Source of the DNA: Robbsia betulipollinis
Lineage (GTDB): Bacteria; Pseudomonadota; Gammaproteobacteria; Burkholderiales; Burkholderiaceae
NCBI RefSeq assembly: GCF_026624755.1
Contig: NZ_JAPMXC010000001.1
Location: 1,460,365 to 1,524,364 of the forward strand
Reading direction: 5' to 3'
Length of the DNA: 64,000 bases
The position numbers and the translations under genes are program-made. The first letter of the stretch is position 1, and each line of letters begins with the position of its first letter. The notes beneath the pieces were generated by a model, which was not told where the DNA came from, did not search any database, and saw nothing but the letters and a program-made list of their open reading frames with translations. Shown in pieces: positions 28,836 through 37,623 of this stretch.

Positions 28836-28911
28836 GGCCCGGTAGCTCAGTTGGTAGAGCAGCGGATTGAAAATCCGCGTGTCGTTGGTTCGATTCCGAC
28901 CCAGGCCACCA
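28836..28911 (+). tRNA. tRNA-Phe (anticodon GAA)
   Basis: 76 nt including encoded CCA. D arm GCTCAGTTGGTAGAGC, anticodon stem GCGGA/TCCGC with loop TTGAAAA (anticodon GAA), T arm GTTGG/CCGAC with TTCGATT loop. The acceptor stem GGCCCGG/CCAGGCC pairs except for C5 against A68, an unusual mismatch. Its own promoter and downstream terminators are visible. Confidence 0.96.
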
Positions 28912-28918
28912 CGAATTC

Positions 28919-28958
28919 AACACGCGTGGGGAATGCGATTTCATTCCCCACGCGTGTT
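28919..28958 (+). terminator. Long hairpin after tRNA-Phe
   Basis: Perfect 17-bp arms (28919-28935 and 28942-28958) around a six-base loop, eight bases after the tRNA 3' end. There is no T tract, so it may serve in 3' processing or as a first termination barrier. Confidence 0.5.
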
Positions 28959-28961
28959 CCC

Positions 28962-28991
28962 GCAAAAAGCCCTCCACGGAGGGCTTTTTGC
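28962..28991 (+). terminator. Rho-independent terminator after tRNA-Phe
   Basis: 13-bp stem (GCAAAAAGCCCTC, 28962-28974, with 28979-28991) around CACG; the descending arm contains TTTTT. Good bidirectional terminator. Confidence 0.8.
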
Positions 28992-29183
28992 ATTTCGTCG
29001 TTCTCTGTACGCAAGCTCGTGGGCCGTCCCCATTCGATCGTCGCTTGCCGGTAAAATTGGCGCACACCCATTTCATGGGCGGACCGGATGCCAGCATATC
29101 GAATACGTCGGCATCCCGGCTGGCAGGGGCTCGCGGATTCGAGTGCGAATATCCCCCCTTTTGTGCAAGGTGGAGCGGCGGCG

Positions 29184-30176
29184 ATGACATCGATGGGTTC
29201 CGGAACGGGCATTGACGGTACATCAAACACCCGAGCGAACGACTGCGCGGAGAAAAGCCGCGATGCTTTCGCCGAACCGCGCGGCGATACGCCGCGTTTT
29301 CTCACCTGGCATGGCGCAGCGGCGGGAGTCGGCCGCCACGCCCCCATACCGAAAAGAATCTGGACCTATTGGGATTCGGAGCGCTTGCCCCGAACCGTCG
29401 GCGCCTGCATTCAATCGTGGAAAAGCAAAAATCCGGACTATGCGATAAACGTCGTAACGAGCGCGAGCTTGAAAAATTTTGTCTGCGACATTCCGCCTGG
29501 TTTCTGCACGGAATCTGTGCAGAAGCAATCGGATTGGGTGCGACTCGCGCTCTTGAAGCGGTACGGCGGAATATGGCTGGATGCCACGACACTCGTCTTC
29601 AAGCCTCTGGATTACCTCGTCGATATTCAAATCAAGAGCCGGAGCGACGTGGTCGCTTATTTCAACAAAACCCGGACCAGCGACCCGTTTCATCCGATGG
29701 TCGAGAACTGGTGCGTCGCGGCTCCCCCGCATAGCACCTTCATCAGTGACTGGCTGGCGGAGTTCGAAAAAAGCATCCAGATCGGAACCGACGCCTATTT
29801 TTCCGTTTTACAGAAATCGTACGACGCGAACGGTTTGCTGCAGGGGATGCACGGTTTTTCGTATTTCACCATGCACGTGGCCGCCCAGGTGCTGATGCGA
29901 AGGCGAAACGCGTACGTTCTGAGCGTGATGCCGGCCGAGTTCGATGCTTTCAAGCTGGCCGTGAATTTTTCCTGGAATGTCGAAAAAATCGTCACTTTCC
30001 TGACCGACGACAGTGCCGCCAAGGATTTCGACGCGGCCCGCGTCGAGGGCAATATTTTTAAAATGATCGGGAAGGTATGGCAGCCGCTCGCCGCGAAGGT
30101 GGATGCCGGCGATTACCACGACAGGTCCATCATCGGAAAATTGCTGCGCGAGTTGGCGGAAGATCTGCCGGATTGA
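29184..30176 (+). CDS. Capsular polysaccharide glycosyltransferase (Caps_synth family)
   Basis: 330 residues from ATG 29184 (GGAG eight bases upstream). After about 60 poorly conserved residues comes IPKRIWTYWDSERLPRTV, then the conserved DWVRLALLKRYGGIWLDATT segment; its Asp-Ala-Thr stands where related sugar transferases have DXD. This is the Caps_synth / glycosyltransferase-32-like fold that adds a sugar from a nucleotide donor to a polysaccharide. It is cytosolic. It is the only capsule gene between tRNA-Phe and kpsC, is transcribed convergently with the kps operon, and is AT-richer than the flanking housekeeping genes. Confidence 0.83.
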   Translation: MTSMGSGTGIDGTSNTRANDCAEKSRDAFAEPRGDTPRFLTWHGAAAGVGRHAPIPKRIWTYWDSERLPRTVGACIQSWKSKNPDYAINVVTSASLKNFVCDIPPGFCTESVQKQSDWVRLALLKRYGGIWLDATTLVFKPLDYLVDIQIKSRSDVVAYFNKTRTSDPFHPMVENWCVAAPPHSTFISDWLAEFEKSIQIGTDAYFSVLQKSYDANGLLQGMHGFSYFTMHVAAQVLMRRRNAYVLSVMPAEFDAFKLAVNFSWNVEKIVTFLTDDSAAKDFDAARVEGNIFKMIGKVWQPLAAKVDAGDYHDRSIIGKLLRELAEDLPD

Positions 30177-30218
30177 AGGGCCATCGCGTTTTCGCCTCTT
30201 TTTCCTCTCATTTGCCTC

Positions 30219-32261
30219 TCATTTTCTTGTCGCCCAGCGCAACAGCCAGGCGGGCCACCGGCCATGCTTTTCGATGCGGCGCGCCCCGTCGCGCATTTCG
30301 CCGAGTTCGTGCAAGGTGCGCTCGGGGCTCGTAAACCTGCCGGTGGCCGCACTGATGTACGTGGGATACAGGATCAACGTCGCTGCGATCAATTCCTCGA
30401 GCGAGGCGGCGCGGCGGTGGGGTTTCGCGATCGCCGGACACCGGTCCAGGGTCAGTCCCCATCCTGCGTAGAAGGGCCAGCCATGGGTCACGACGACCTT
30501 CCCGCGCAGCAGTGCCTCGAATCCCGTCAGCGAGGTCATGACGTGGATCGCGTCGGCTTGCGCCAGTGCGTCGAGCACCGGCGTGTCGCGCAGCACGGCA
30601 TCGCAAAGACGGTGCAGGACATCCGCGGGGACGGCGCCCCTGCGCAGGCCCGCGACCACGTCCGGGTGCGGCTTGTAAGCGATGTACGCATCGGGTTCGA
30701 GGGCGCGGACGGCTTCGAGCAGGGCGCGGTTGGTGGCGATCGTCGGACTGCCGCGCGCCAGGGAGGCATCGCCCTCGACCTGTCCCACGACGAGCAACAC
30801 GTTGCCCGCGCTGGCGGGACGGTGCCACGCGGCGCCCGTCAGATTGTATTTGCTGATTCGCCGGGCGGTCAGGGTGCTGGCAAGCGCCCGTGCGCGGGCA
30901 AGGAGCGCAGGGTCGAACGGGCCCGTTTCGATCAAGGTTTCCAGGCCGGACGGTCCCTGCGCGTCGTAGTGCAGACCCTGTGGGTCGAGCACCCAGGAAC
31001 GCGGCGAGACGAGCCGGGCACCCAGGCCCACGGAACGCAGAAAGCCGTCTTCGACGCGAATCCATGTACGCGCCCCGGCATGCGCCGGCAGCGGCCGCGC
31101 TCCGAGGCCCCAGGTAGCGATGGCCTCCGCGTTTTTTGGGAGTTGCCGCGCGGAGCGGATGAAACGCAATTCGCTGCCGCTGAAAAATGCCCGCGCGGCA
31201 GGCCGTTTCCAGCGCGAGAAGCCGATTGCATGGACGGTCTGCGGAAACCGGGCGCGCATGCGGCGCTGCAGGGCGATGTGCGCGATGACGCGTTCGGCTT
31301 CGCAGCGTTGGCCGGTTTCGGGATCGACATAGCGGGGATAGGCGACGAGGGCGGCGTGCACCAGCGCATGCAGATCGGCGGCGCCGCGGCGCGCGGGCGC
31401 GGGCAGGGCATCGGTCGTCAGGCCCCAGCCCGCATAGAACGGCATGCCGAAGATGTGCACCGGCCGACGCCACAGAAGTGCCTCGAAGCCCATCTGCGAA
31501 CTGACGGTGTAGACCGCGGCTGCGTGTTCCAGGAGGTCGGGCGCGTGCTGGTGCGATCCCAGTATCCGGATGCGCGATGCCATGCCGGCGGAGAGCGAAT
31601 CGATGTGCCCCCGTTTGCGTCCGCTGAAGACATCGGGGTGCAGCTTCAGGACGACGGGATGACCGGGATGGTTGTCCAGCGCGGCTTCGAGCATGTGTCG
31701 GAAGGTCGCGGGCGTGGCCAGTGCACCTTCGATCGAGCGGTCGCCGCGCGTTTGATCGCAGACGAGGACATGTTCGCGAAAAAGCGTTGTGGTGGCATCG
31801 CGGGCATGGTTGTATTTCGAGAGCCTGTGGTCGCGCCAGGCGGCGAGCAAGGCGTCGCAACGGCGGCCGGACCCGGCGGGGGGCGCCGCGGCGATCAATC
31901 GCTCCAGGCGCGAAGGACCGCGTGCATCGTAGTAGATGCCGACGTCGTCCACGCAGAGCGACAGGCCCTGCGGGTCGGTGGCGTCGCCGTCGGAGCGCAG
32001 GAAGCCGTCCTCCAGGCGCCACAGGGGCAGGCCGAAGTGCATCGCCAGTTGCGCGGCGCGCTGCCCGCTGGGCCGGTTACCCCAGCCGGCGACGGCCGTC
32101 CATCGCTCCGCGCACGGCATCTCCCTTGCGGCGATGCCGTGCGCGCGAGGTAGCGCCGGGCCGATTGCCCGAACGCGCGCGCCCAGCAGGGTATCGATGA
32201 AGGGGCGCCGGGCAAGCGTCCTGGACGGGATGGCGACGACTCCCGGAACGGCCGCACTCAT
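30219..32261 (-). CDS. kpsC: Capsule linker glycosyltransferase KpsC, dual module
   Basis: 680 residues from ATG 32261, whose ATGA overlaps the stop of the upstream gene. Two related glycosyltransferase modules are visible. Each has an EDGFLRS motif (WRLEDGFLRSDGD; IRVEDGFLRSVGLG), a DPQG segment (DPQGLSLCVDD; DPQGLHYDAQG), a K-x-HPDV site (LKLHPDVFSGRKRG; YKPHPDVVAGLRRG) and a PFYAGWGLT motif. That duplication is diagnostic of KpsC (LipA), which alternately adds beta-Kdo residues to the phosphatidylglycerol primer of ABC-exported capsules. It acts in the cytosol with KpsS. It is the last gene of the minus-strand kps operon. Confidence 0.93.
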   Translation of the reverse strand: MSAAVPGVVAIPSRTLARRPFIDTLLGARVRAIGPALPRAHGIAAREMPCAERWTAVAGWGNRPSGQRAAQLAMHFGLPLWRLEDGFLRSDGDATDPQGLSLCVDDVGIYYDARGPSRLERLIAAAPPAGSGRRCDALLAAWRDHRLSKYNHARDATTTLFREHVLVCDQTRGDRSIEGALATPATFRHMLEAALDNHPGHPVVLKLHPDVFSGRKRGHIDSLSAGMASRIRILGSHQHAPDLLEHAAAVYTVSSQMGFEALLWRRPVHIFGMPFYAGWGLTTDALPAPARRGAADLHALVHAALVAYPRYVDPETGQRCEAERVIAHIALQRRMRARFPQTVHAIGFSRWKRPAARAFFSGSELRFIRSARQLPKNAEAIATWGLGARPLPAHAGARTWIRVEDGFLRSVGLGARLVSPRSWVLDPQGLHYDAQGPSGLETLIETGPFDPALLARARALASTLTARRISKYNLTGAAWHRPASAGNVLLVVGQVEGDASLARGSPTIATNRALLEAVRALEPDAYIAYKPHPDVVAGLRRGAVPADVLHRLCDAVLRDTPVLDALAQADAIHVMTSLTGFEALLRGKVVVTHGWPFYAGWGLTLDRCPAIAKPHRRAASLEELIAATLILYPTYISAATGRFTSPERTLHELGEMRDGARRIEKHGRWPAWLLRWATRK

Positions 32262-35200
32262 GAGGCCCCCTCGTCGCACGTCGGAATGGGCGACGCGAGC
32301 CGGGGCAGGGGTCGATGGAGATGCTCGCTGAATCGACCGATGTAATTCGCGATACCGTCGGGCGACCACGCGGCCATCGCCGCTGCGAGATCGTTGGCGG
32401 CGAATGCCGCATAACCGCGGGCCTCCAGTTCATCGCGAAGTATCCCGCCGGCATCCTTTCGCTGTCCTTCCCACCACAGCGACTGGGCCCGCTTGAGCAT
32501 CAGCTGGCTTCTGTGGGCATCGGATTCGGCGGTTTGCGCAAGTCTTTCGAAGGTACACGCCGCCGCGTGCCATTTGCCCAGTCCGAAAGCCAGCGCGGCA
32601 TGTTCTTCGAGAATTTCGCGATCCACGAGATCCAGGCTGATCAAGTGATCGACGTGTTGCAGCGCGTCGCTGGCACGCCCCTGGGATTGCAATGTCGCCA
32701 ACCGGATCTTGCCGGCTTCGATGCGGTGCGATGCGGCATGCCGTGCCGACAGTTCCATTGCACGGCAGGCGCTCTGCTCCGCATCACGCCAGCGTTGTTC
32801 GCGAAGCGCGACCCTTGCGAAGGCCGCTGCGACGGCATAGTCGTCGGGATAGGCCGCCAGCGCCTTGCGGGCGATGCGGGTGAGACCGCGGCAGGCATCG
32901 TGATGTTTCGATGCCAGCAGCAAGCCGCGGTCGAGGCGTGGCAGATTTCTCGCACGCAACGCATGCCGGGCCGTGCGGAAATGCTTTGCCGCATCCTGCC
33001 ATCGCTCGCGCGACAATGCGGTCTCGCCGGCTTCCAGGTGCAGGAAAGGGTCGAATGGCCTTTCGCCGAGGGCACGCTGCAGAATTTCGGTTGCCGTATC
33101 GTATTCCTCCGCCAGCCGACACTCCGCGGCAAGGCAGATCGCGATGTCGAGCGGCTTGCTCGATAGCGCCGCGCGCGTGCCAAGCGCATCGCAAAAAACG
33201 GCCGATCGCTGTCGCCGTGAACGATGCGTTTCCTCGTACCGGTCCAGCAGGCCGTTCAACCGTCTGGCGCCGGGCGCGTCGTCCGGATGCATGCGCAGCG
33301 ACTGCATCAACGCGCAACGTGCCTTCAGGTCGTCGCCGCGATGGGTGAAATAGGCCGCCAGCGCCCGCAGCCAGTTCCGATCGCCGTCGCAACACGTATA
33401 GGCCGTATTCCGCCACGATGCCGCGAGCAGGCGCGTGACGATGCGACGCGTGACCCGGACATCGTCGTGCTCCGCGGCCAATCCGGCCAGGCGCGCCTGA
33501 ATCCGGAAGCTGGTCGGATCGCCGACCCGCGCCTGCGCCCGCGGCAATTGCCGCACCGCCATGAGCGCGCCCGGGTAATCTCCGGCGTCGAGCCGTGCCA
33601 GAAAGAACTGGCGCCTGGCGAGGAGGACGCTGTCACGATCCCACGCGGCGTTATCGAGCAGACGCTCCCAGCGTCGCGACGCTGGCTGGGCGACAAAGCG
33701 GCGGGAGGGTACGCCGGCCGCGGTGTCGTCCAGCGCGGCGCAGGCGCCGAACAATGCTGCATGCCGGTCGTCGTCCGTCGACCGGTCCGGATGGGAACGA
33801 AGCATGGCGCAGCCTTGCGCCACCGCTCCCCAGGCGGCCGCCTCGTACGCCCGACCGATTTCGTCGCGCAATTGCGCAGGTGTGGGGCGCACGCCGGTGA
33901 CGGGTTGGCCGAGCGCGCGTATGGCGTCCACGACCCGTTCGCAATTTCGGGTGTCGCGGTAACCAAAATACGCATCGCTGCGGCGTTGGTATTCGTCTGC
34001 CATGCGGCAGTCCCGCCCCACGATGTCATCGAGCGCGGCGGTGACTTCTTCGACCGTCTCCGCGACCGGGCCGAAGCCCGTCAGGGTGTAATCGGAGAAC
34101 TCGTAAAGATGTTCCCCGGTGGCGCGCCGTCGCCGTTCGTAGTGAAAATAAATGACCGGTTTCTGCATGAAACCGAACTCGCAGGCGACCGACGAATAGT
34201 CGGTTATCATGACGGCGCCCGAACGGAATAAATCCTGGATGCTGTTCTGACGGTGCGTCAGCACGGTTATGTAATACGGTATACTGAATAAATCCAGATA
34301 GGGCTGGATGTTGGCATGCGGAAAGAAAACAATGCGATAGCCTTTCTCCTGCGTGAGTCGCGCGAACGTCGGATCGCGCAGCAAAGCGCTCCATTCCTGG
34401 AAATACTGGCTTTCGCTGAATCTCGGATTCAATGCTCTTTTTCCGGTTCCCGGGATGATCGGCCCCATCAGCGATTGGCGCCACGTGGGCATGATGACGA
34501 TGCATTTTTCCGGGGCCCCGGAATCGAACAGCGCATCATGCCGCGGGAGGCCGGTCAATCGTACTTCGCGAGGCGAAAATTTATACGTGCCGTGGCCGGA
34601 AATGGCATGGTATTCCTGTTTGCTGCTGGTAATGAAAAGCGAGAATTTTTTGGTGTTCAGCCACGGCGACATGTCGTTCACGATGACGCCGTGCTGGAGG
34701 AACGTCAGTTTGAATTTCATCCGGTCGCCGTACGTCGCCGGCGACAAGGCGTGAATGATATGGACGTCGATATGCGACGTGACCAGATGCGAGCAGTTCA
34801 GAAGAAGTAGTTTGTGGGCGAGGCTGTTGAACGCCACGAGGCGGAAATTGTCTTTTTTCAACCGTTTCCAGTCGTGGGACTGGCGATCGATGATGTAGAA
34901 AGCGTTGATCGACGGATGATGCCGATCGATGTGGCGATAGAGATGCTCGCCGTTATCGTCCGCCTGGGTGTTGCGGTCCATCAGTGCCCATGCGTCGGAG
35001 AAACGTCGGCGCACGGGCGGCAGCCGGGCGATGAATTTGAGCATGCGCGCGCCCGTTCCCGCAGGCAGGCGCGCGCGCGCACGTTCTTCGAAATGGCGCC
35101 GGATCTCCAGGATCGAAATTTTTTTCCGGTGCTGCGCGCCGATGGAAAAGCGCGTTGCGTAACCCGCGATTTTCACATCCAGCATTCCGTCCTCCGTCAG

Positions 35201-36547
35201 TGGGAGCCAGATGATGCGTTCCACGACGAAGTCTGTATCGAAAAAAGTATGCCTGCGAGTTTTCTCGAAAATAGGGCGAATCTGACTGCCGCCGATGTGG
35301 AACGATTCGTGGCTGCTTGCTTTGCTGTAGTAAAGAATCTGAAACAGCCCCTGTTCCCTGTCGCAGTCGCTGATGTAGATGATTTGAAAGGGAATGCTTG
35401 TTTTCTTGTAAAGCGAGATCAAACCGACGCGGTGATAGAACCAGATTCCCGCCAGGTCGAAGGACAGGATCGTTTCGGTGTCGATGTGCTCGAATATTTG
35501 ATTGAGCAGGTGCAGAAATTTTTCTTTGCCTTCGTTGCCGAGGAACCCGGCCGCAGCGGGCTTGTTCAGCATCTTCTTGAAATACCAGATGACCTGGTAC
35601 AGAGCGGTTCGCTGAATGATGAGCGGTATTTCATCGTAGCGGTCCCGATACTGGTACAGCATGTCGAGCACGCCATATTCCAGAACGTCATGGTACTGCC
35701 CGGATTTTTCCCACGACGTATCCACGCTCGAATTGTTCTGCTGGCGCTTGCGATACAGATATCGGGTCGAGCCGATGTACGCCGCCGGTCTGGAGAGTGT
35801 ATGCGAAAGATAGCGGCTGATGAAATGCGCGTCCTCGAACGTCGGCCGGATGCGCACATCGAATGTGATGTCATTGTCCGTGACGATGGATTTTTCGAAA
35901 AAGGCACTGTTGGTGAAGAGTTGTATATGTCTGCACGATTTTCTCAGATCCACCATCTGCGTATGCTTTGTGAACAAGGAGCGCAGCGGATGCGAGTCCG
36001 AGTATCGTCGATTTTTCTCATGGTAAAAAACCAGCTTGCAGGCGACGATCGAGACCGGTTCCGTGACGCTCGACAGGGTGTTTTCCACTTCCTCGAAATA
36101 GTTCGCGGCCACGAAATCATCCGGGTCGATGAATGTCAACCACTCGCCCGTGGCGTATTTCATGCCCATGTTGCGTGCCGACGCCTGGCCACCGTTCTGC
36201 TTGTGCAGATATAAAATATTACCGGGATATCGTGCTTGCCATTTCTTGATTACCGACGCCGATGCATCGATCGATCCATCGTCTACCATGATCAGTTCGA
36301 TCGACGATTTGAAGTCCAGGGTCTGTCGCGTGAGGCTGCGAAAGAAGTCGTTCAGATAGTCTTCGGCGCCGTACACGGCGGAGATCACCGAATAACGCCT
36401 GCCGCGATGAGCTCGTCTGATCGTTGGCCGCGGCCGCAGGAACCGGCGCGCGGCGGCGAATTCGTCGATTCTATTTTTCAAGAAATCCGCCAGGAAAGCG
36501 ATCGGATTTTTGCGAAACTTCCGGAGTTTATTTTTTGTATATTTCAT
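32258..36547 (-). CDS. Large multidomain capsule polymerase: GT2 + TagF-like phosphotransferase + TPR
   Basis: 1429 residues from ATG 36547; an in-frame ATG at 36751 is rejected because it lies inside the preceding gene. (1) A GT-A/GT2 domain (about 50-300): YSVISAVYGAED, VDDGS at 88-92, GGQASARNMGM, DPDD at 141-144. (2) A GT-B TagF/TagB-like domain (about 520-860): FLQHG with the likely catalytic His near 617, MPTWRQSLMG, FFPHANIQ, and TDYSSVACEFGFMQKPVIYF near 782. This is the CDP-glycerol glycerophosphotransferase family, which builds polyol-phosphate polymers. (3) A helical TPR-like region (about 880-1429). The likely role is synthesis of a phosphate-containing capsule backbone. Domains 1-2 are visibly AT-richer than the TPR part. 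Donor and acceptor are not known. Confidence 0.85.
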   Translation of the reverse strand: MKYTKNKLRKFRKNPIAFLADFLKNRIDEFAAARRFLRPRPTIRRAHRGRRYSVISAVYGAEDYLNDFFRSLTRQTLDFKSSIELIMVDDGSIDASASVIKKWQARYPGNILYLHKQNGGQASARNMGMKYATGEWLTFIDPDDFVAANYFEEVENTLSSVTEPVSIVACKLVFYHEKNRRYSDSHPLRSLFTKHTQMVDLRKSCRHIQLFTNSAFFEKSIVTDNDITFDVRIRPTFEDAHFISRYLSHTLSRPAAYIGSTRYLYRKRQQNNSSVDTSWEKSGQYHDVLEYGVLDMLYQYRDRYDEIPLIIQRTALYQVIWYFKKMLNKPAAAGFLGNEGKEKFLHLLNQIFEHIDTETILSFDLAGIWFYHRVGLISLYKKTSIPFQIIYISDCDREQGLFQILYYSKASSHESFHIGGSQIRPIFEKTRRHTFFDTDFVVERIIWLPLTEDGMLDVKIAGYATRFSIGAQHRKKISILEIRRHFEERARARLPAGTGARMLKFIARLPPVRRRFSDAWALMDRNTQADDNGEHLYRHIDRHHPSINAFYIIDRQSHDWKRLKKDNFRLVAFNSLAHKLLLLNCSHLVTSHIDVHIIHALSPATYGDRMKFKLTFLQHGVIVNDMSPWLNTKKFSLFITSSKQEYHAISGHGTYKFSPREVRLTGLPRHDALFDSGAPEKCIVIMPTWRQSLMGPIIPGTGKRALNPRFSESQYFQEWSALLRDPTFARLTQEKGYRIVFFPHANIQPYLDLFSIPYYITVLTHRQNSIQDLFRSGAVMITDYSSVACEFGFMQKPVIYFHYERRRRATGEHLYEFSDYTLTGFGPVAETVEEVTAALDDIVGRDCRMADEYQRRSDAYFGYRDTRNCERVVDAIRALGQPVTGVRPTPAQLRDEIGRAYEAAAWGAVAQGCAMLRSHPDRSTDDDRHAALFGACAALDDTAAGVPSRRFVAQPASRRWERLLDNAAWDRDSVLLARRQFFLARLDAGDYPGALMAVRQLPRAQARVGDPTSFRIQARLAGLAAEHDDVRVTRRIVTRLLAASWRNTAYTCCDGDRNWLRALAAYFTHRGDDLKARCALMQSLRMHPDDAPGARRLNGLLDRYEETHRSRRQRSAVFCDALGTRAALSSKPLDIAICLAAECRLAEEYDTATEILQRALGERPFDPFLHLEAGETALSRERWQDAAKHFRTARHALRARNLPRLDRGLLLASKHHDACRGLTRIARKALAAYPDDYAVAAAFARVALREQRWRDAEQSACRAMELSARHAASHRIEAGKIRLATLQSQGRASDALQHVDHLISLDLVDREILEEHAALAFGLGKWHAAACTFERLAQTAESDAHRSQLMLKRAQSLWWEGQRKDAGGILRDELEARGYAAFAANDLAAAMAAWSPDGIANYIGRFSEHLHRPLPRLASPIPTCDEGAS

Positions 36548-36564
36548 TTTCGACAAAAATCCAG

Positions 36565-37623
36565 TCAATCCTTTCCGAGAAGAAATCCAATTTTTCTGCG
36601 CATGGTATCGAGCCGGTCCGTATGCCCCGGTTTGCCATCGAACAAAATCAGATAATCTCGGGGGTCCTTGCCGTGACGGTCGCAGAGCCCTAGCCAGAAG
36701 TGCAGCAACGGAATATCGATCGCGCGATCGCGGGTTTGCGCGGTGTCGCATGACGCATCGATTTGCGCCATCATCGCGTCGCTCAGGCGGCGTGCGTTCC
36801 TGGCGCGCGCCGCGTAGTACGCGTCTTTCGGCGCGGCGTGCCAGCAGTGGCAGGCGAACTCGTTGCGCAGCATTCCCGGGAGCGCCAGCCGCGCCAGATG
36901 AGCGCGAAACCCGCGCAGGAGCAGCGGCGCACGGGAAGGGCAGTCTGTCAGCAGGTCCGGCGTGCGGGGCACCAATTCGTGCAGCCAGGCCAGCCGCAGG
37001 AGAAAGTCGAAGTCTTCGTAGCCGTGCCCGCTGAAGCCCGTGTCGAAGCGGCCGCTGCGATGAAAATCCTGCGTTCGGAACAACACCACGGAGCTTGGCA
37101 ATGCCATATGCAGAAAGGCGCCCCGTTTGAACCGAAGGTAGGCGTCGAGCAGGGTTTGCGGATCGACTCCCCGGTGCAGTAGATCGCGGGTTCCCTGACG
37201 CGAAAGATAGAGGCAGGGCAGGACGCGAAACGGGAATGCGCCGTTTAGAATCGAGGCGGCGGCGCTCGTGAGCGCGGCGTCGGTCAACACCAGATCCGCG
37301 TCGAGCAGCAGGGTGAGGGGCGCGGTTACCGCGGCCATCGCTTCATTGCGCAGACGGGCGTTGTTGATGTCGCCGCGGTAGAAGGCGCCGCTGACAAGCC
37401 GCACGGCGTACCGTTTGCACATTCTCTTGAGTGCCGCGTCGAACAACGAGCCGCGATCGTTGTGGCCGATGACGAGCGACAAGGGCGGCGTTTGGTGTTT
37501 TTCGCATAGCCATCGGATCCGGCGCAACAGACCGAGGGCGCGGCGCGCCAGATCGACGGGCACGACCGCCTCGATGGATGGCGGGCTTCGATCGCCGGGC
37601 CAGGGGGCGGAGGAGGGCGTCAT
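36565..37623 (-). CDS. Glycosyltransferase, GT2/chondroitin-synthase-like C-terminal type
   Basis: 352 residues from ATG 37623, whose ATGA overlaps the kpsD-like stop. A GT-A domain shows SLVIGHNDRGS, INNARLRNEAMAA, the metal-binding LLLDADLVLTDA (DXD) and the acceptor-side SGHGYEDFDFLLRLAWL, similar to the GWED motif of galactosyl- and hexosaminyltransferases of the Glyco_transf_7C type. It probably adds one sugar of the capsule repeat. It is followed after 17 bases by the large polymerase, so the two are co-translated and may supply successive activities. Donor specificity cannot be read. Confidence 0.83.
   Translation of the reverse strand: MTPSSAPWPGDRSPPSIEAVVPVDLARRALGLLRRIRWLCEKHQTPPLSLVIGHNDRGSLFDAALKRMCKRYAVRLVSGAFYRGDINNARLRNEAMAAVTAPLTLLLDADLVLTDAALTSAAASILNGAFPFRVLPCLYLSRQGTRDLLHRGVDPQTLLDAYLRFKRGAFLHMALPSSVVLFRTQDFHRSGRFDTGFSGHGYEDFDFLLRLAWLHELVPRTPDLLTDCPSRAPLLLRGFRAHLARLALPGMLRNEFACHCWHAAPKDAYYAARARNARRLSDAMMAQIDASCDTAQTRDRAIDIPLLHFWLGLCDRHGKDPRDYLILFDGKPGHTDRLDTMRRKIGFLLGKD

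Noticed and set aside
28836-28911. Integrated island with direct repeat of the tRNA-Phe 3' end
   Set aside because: I could not find a second copy of the tRNA 3' end within the window, so no attachment sites are called.
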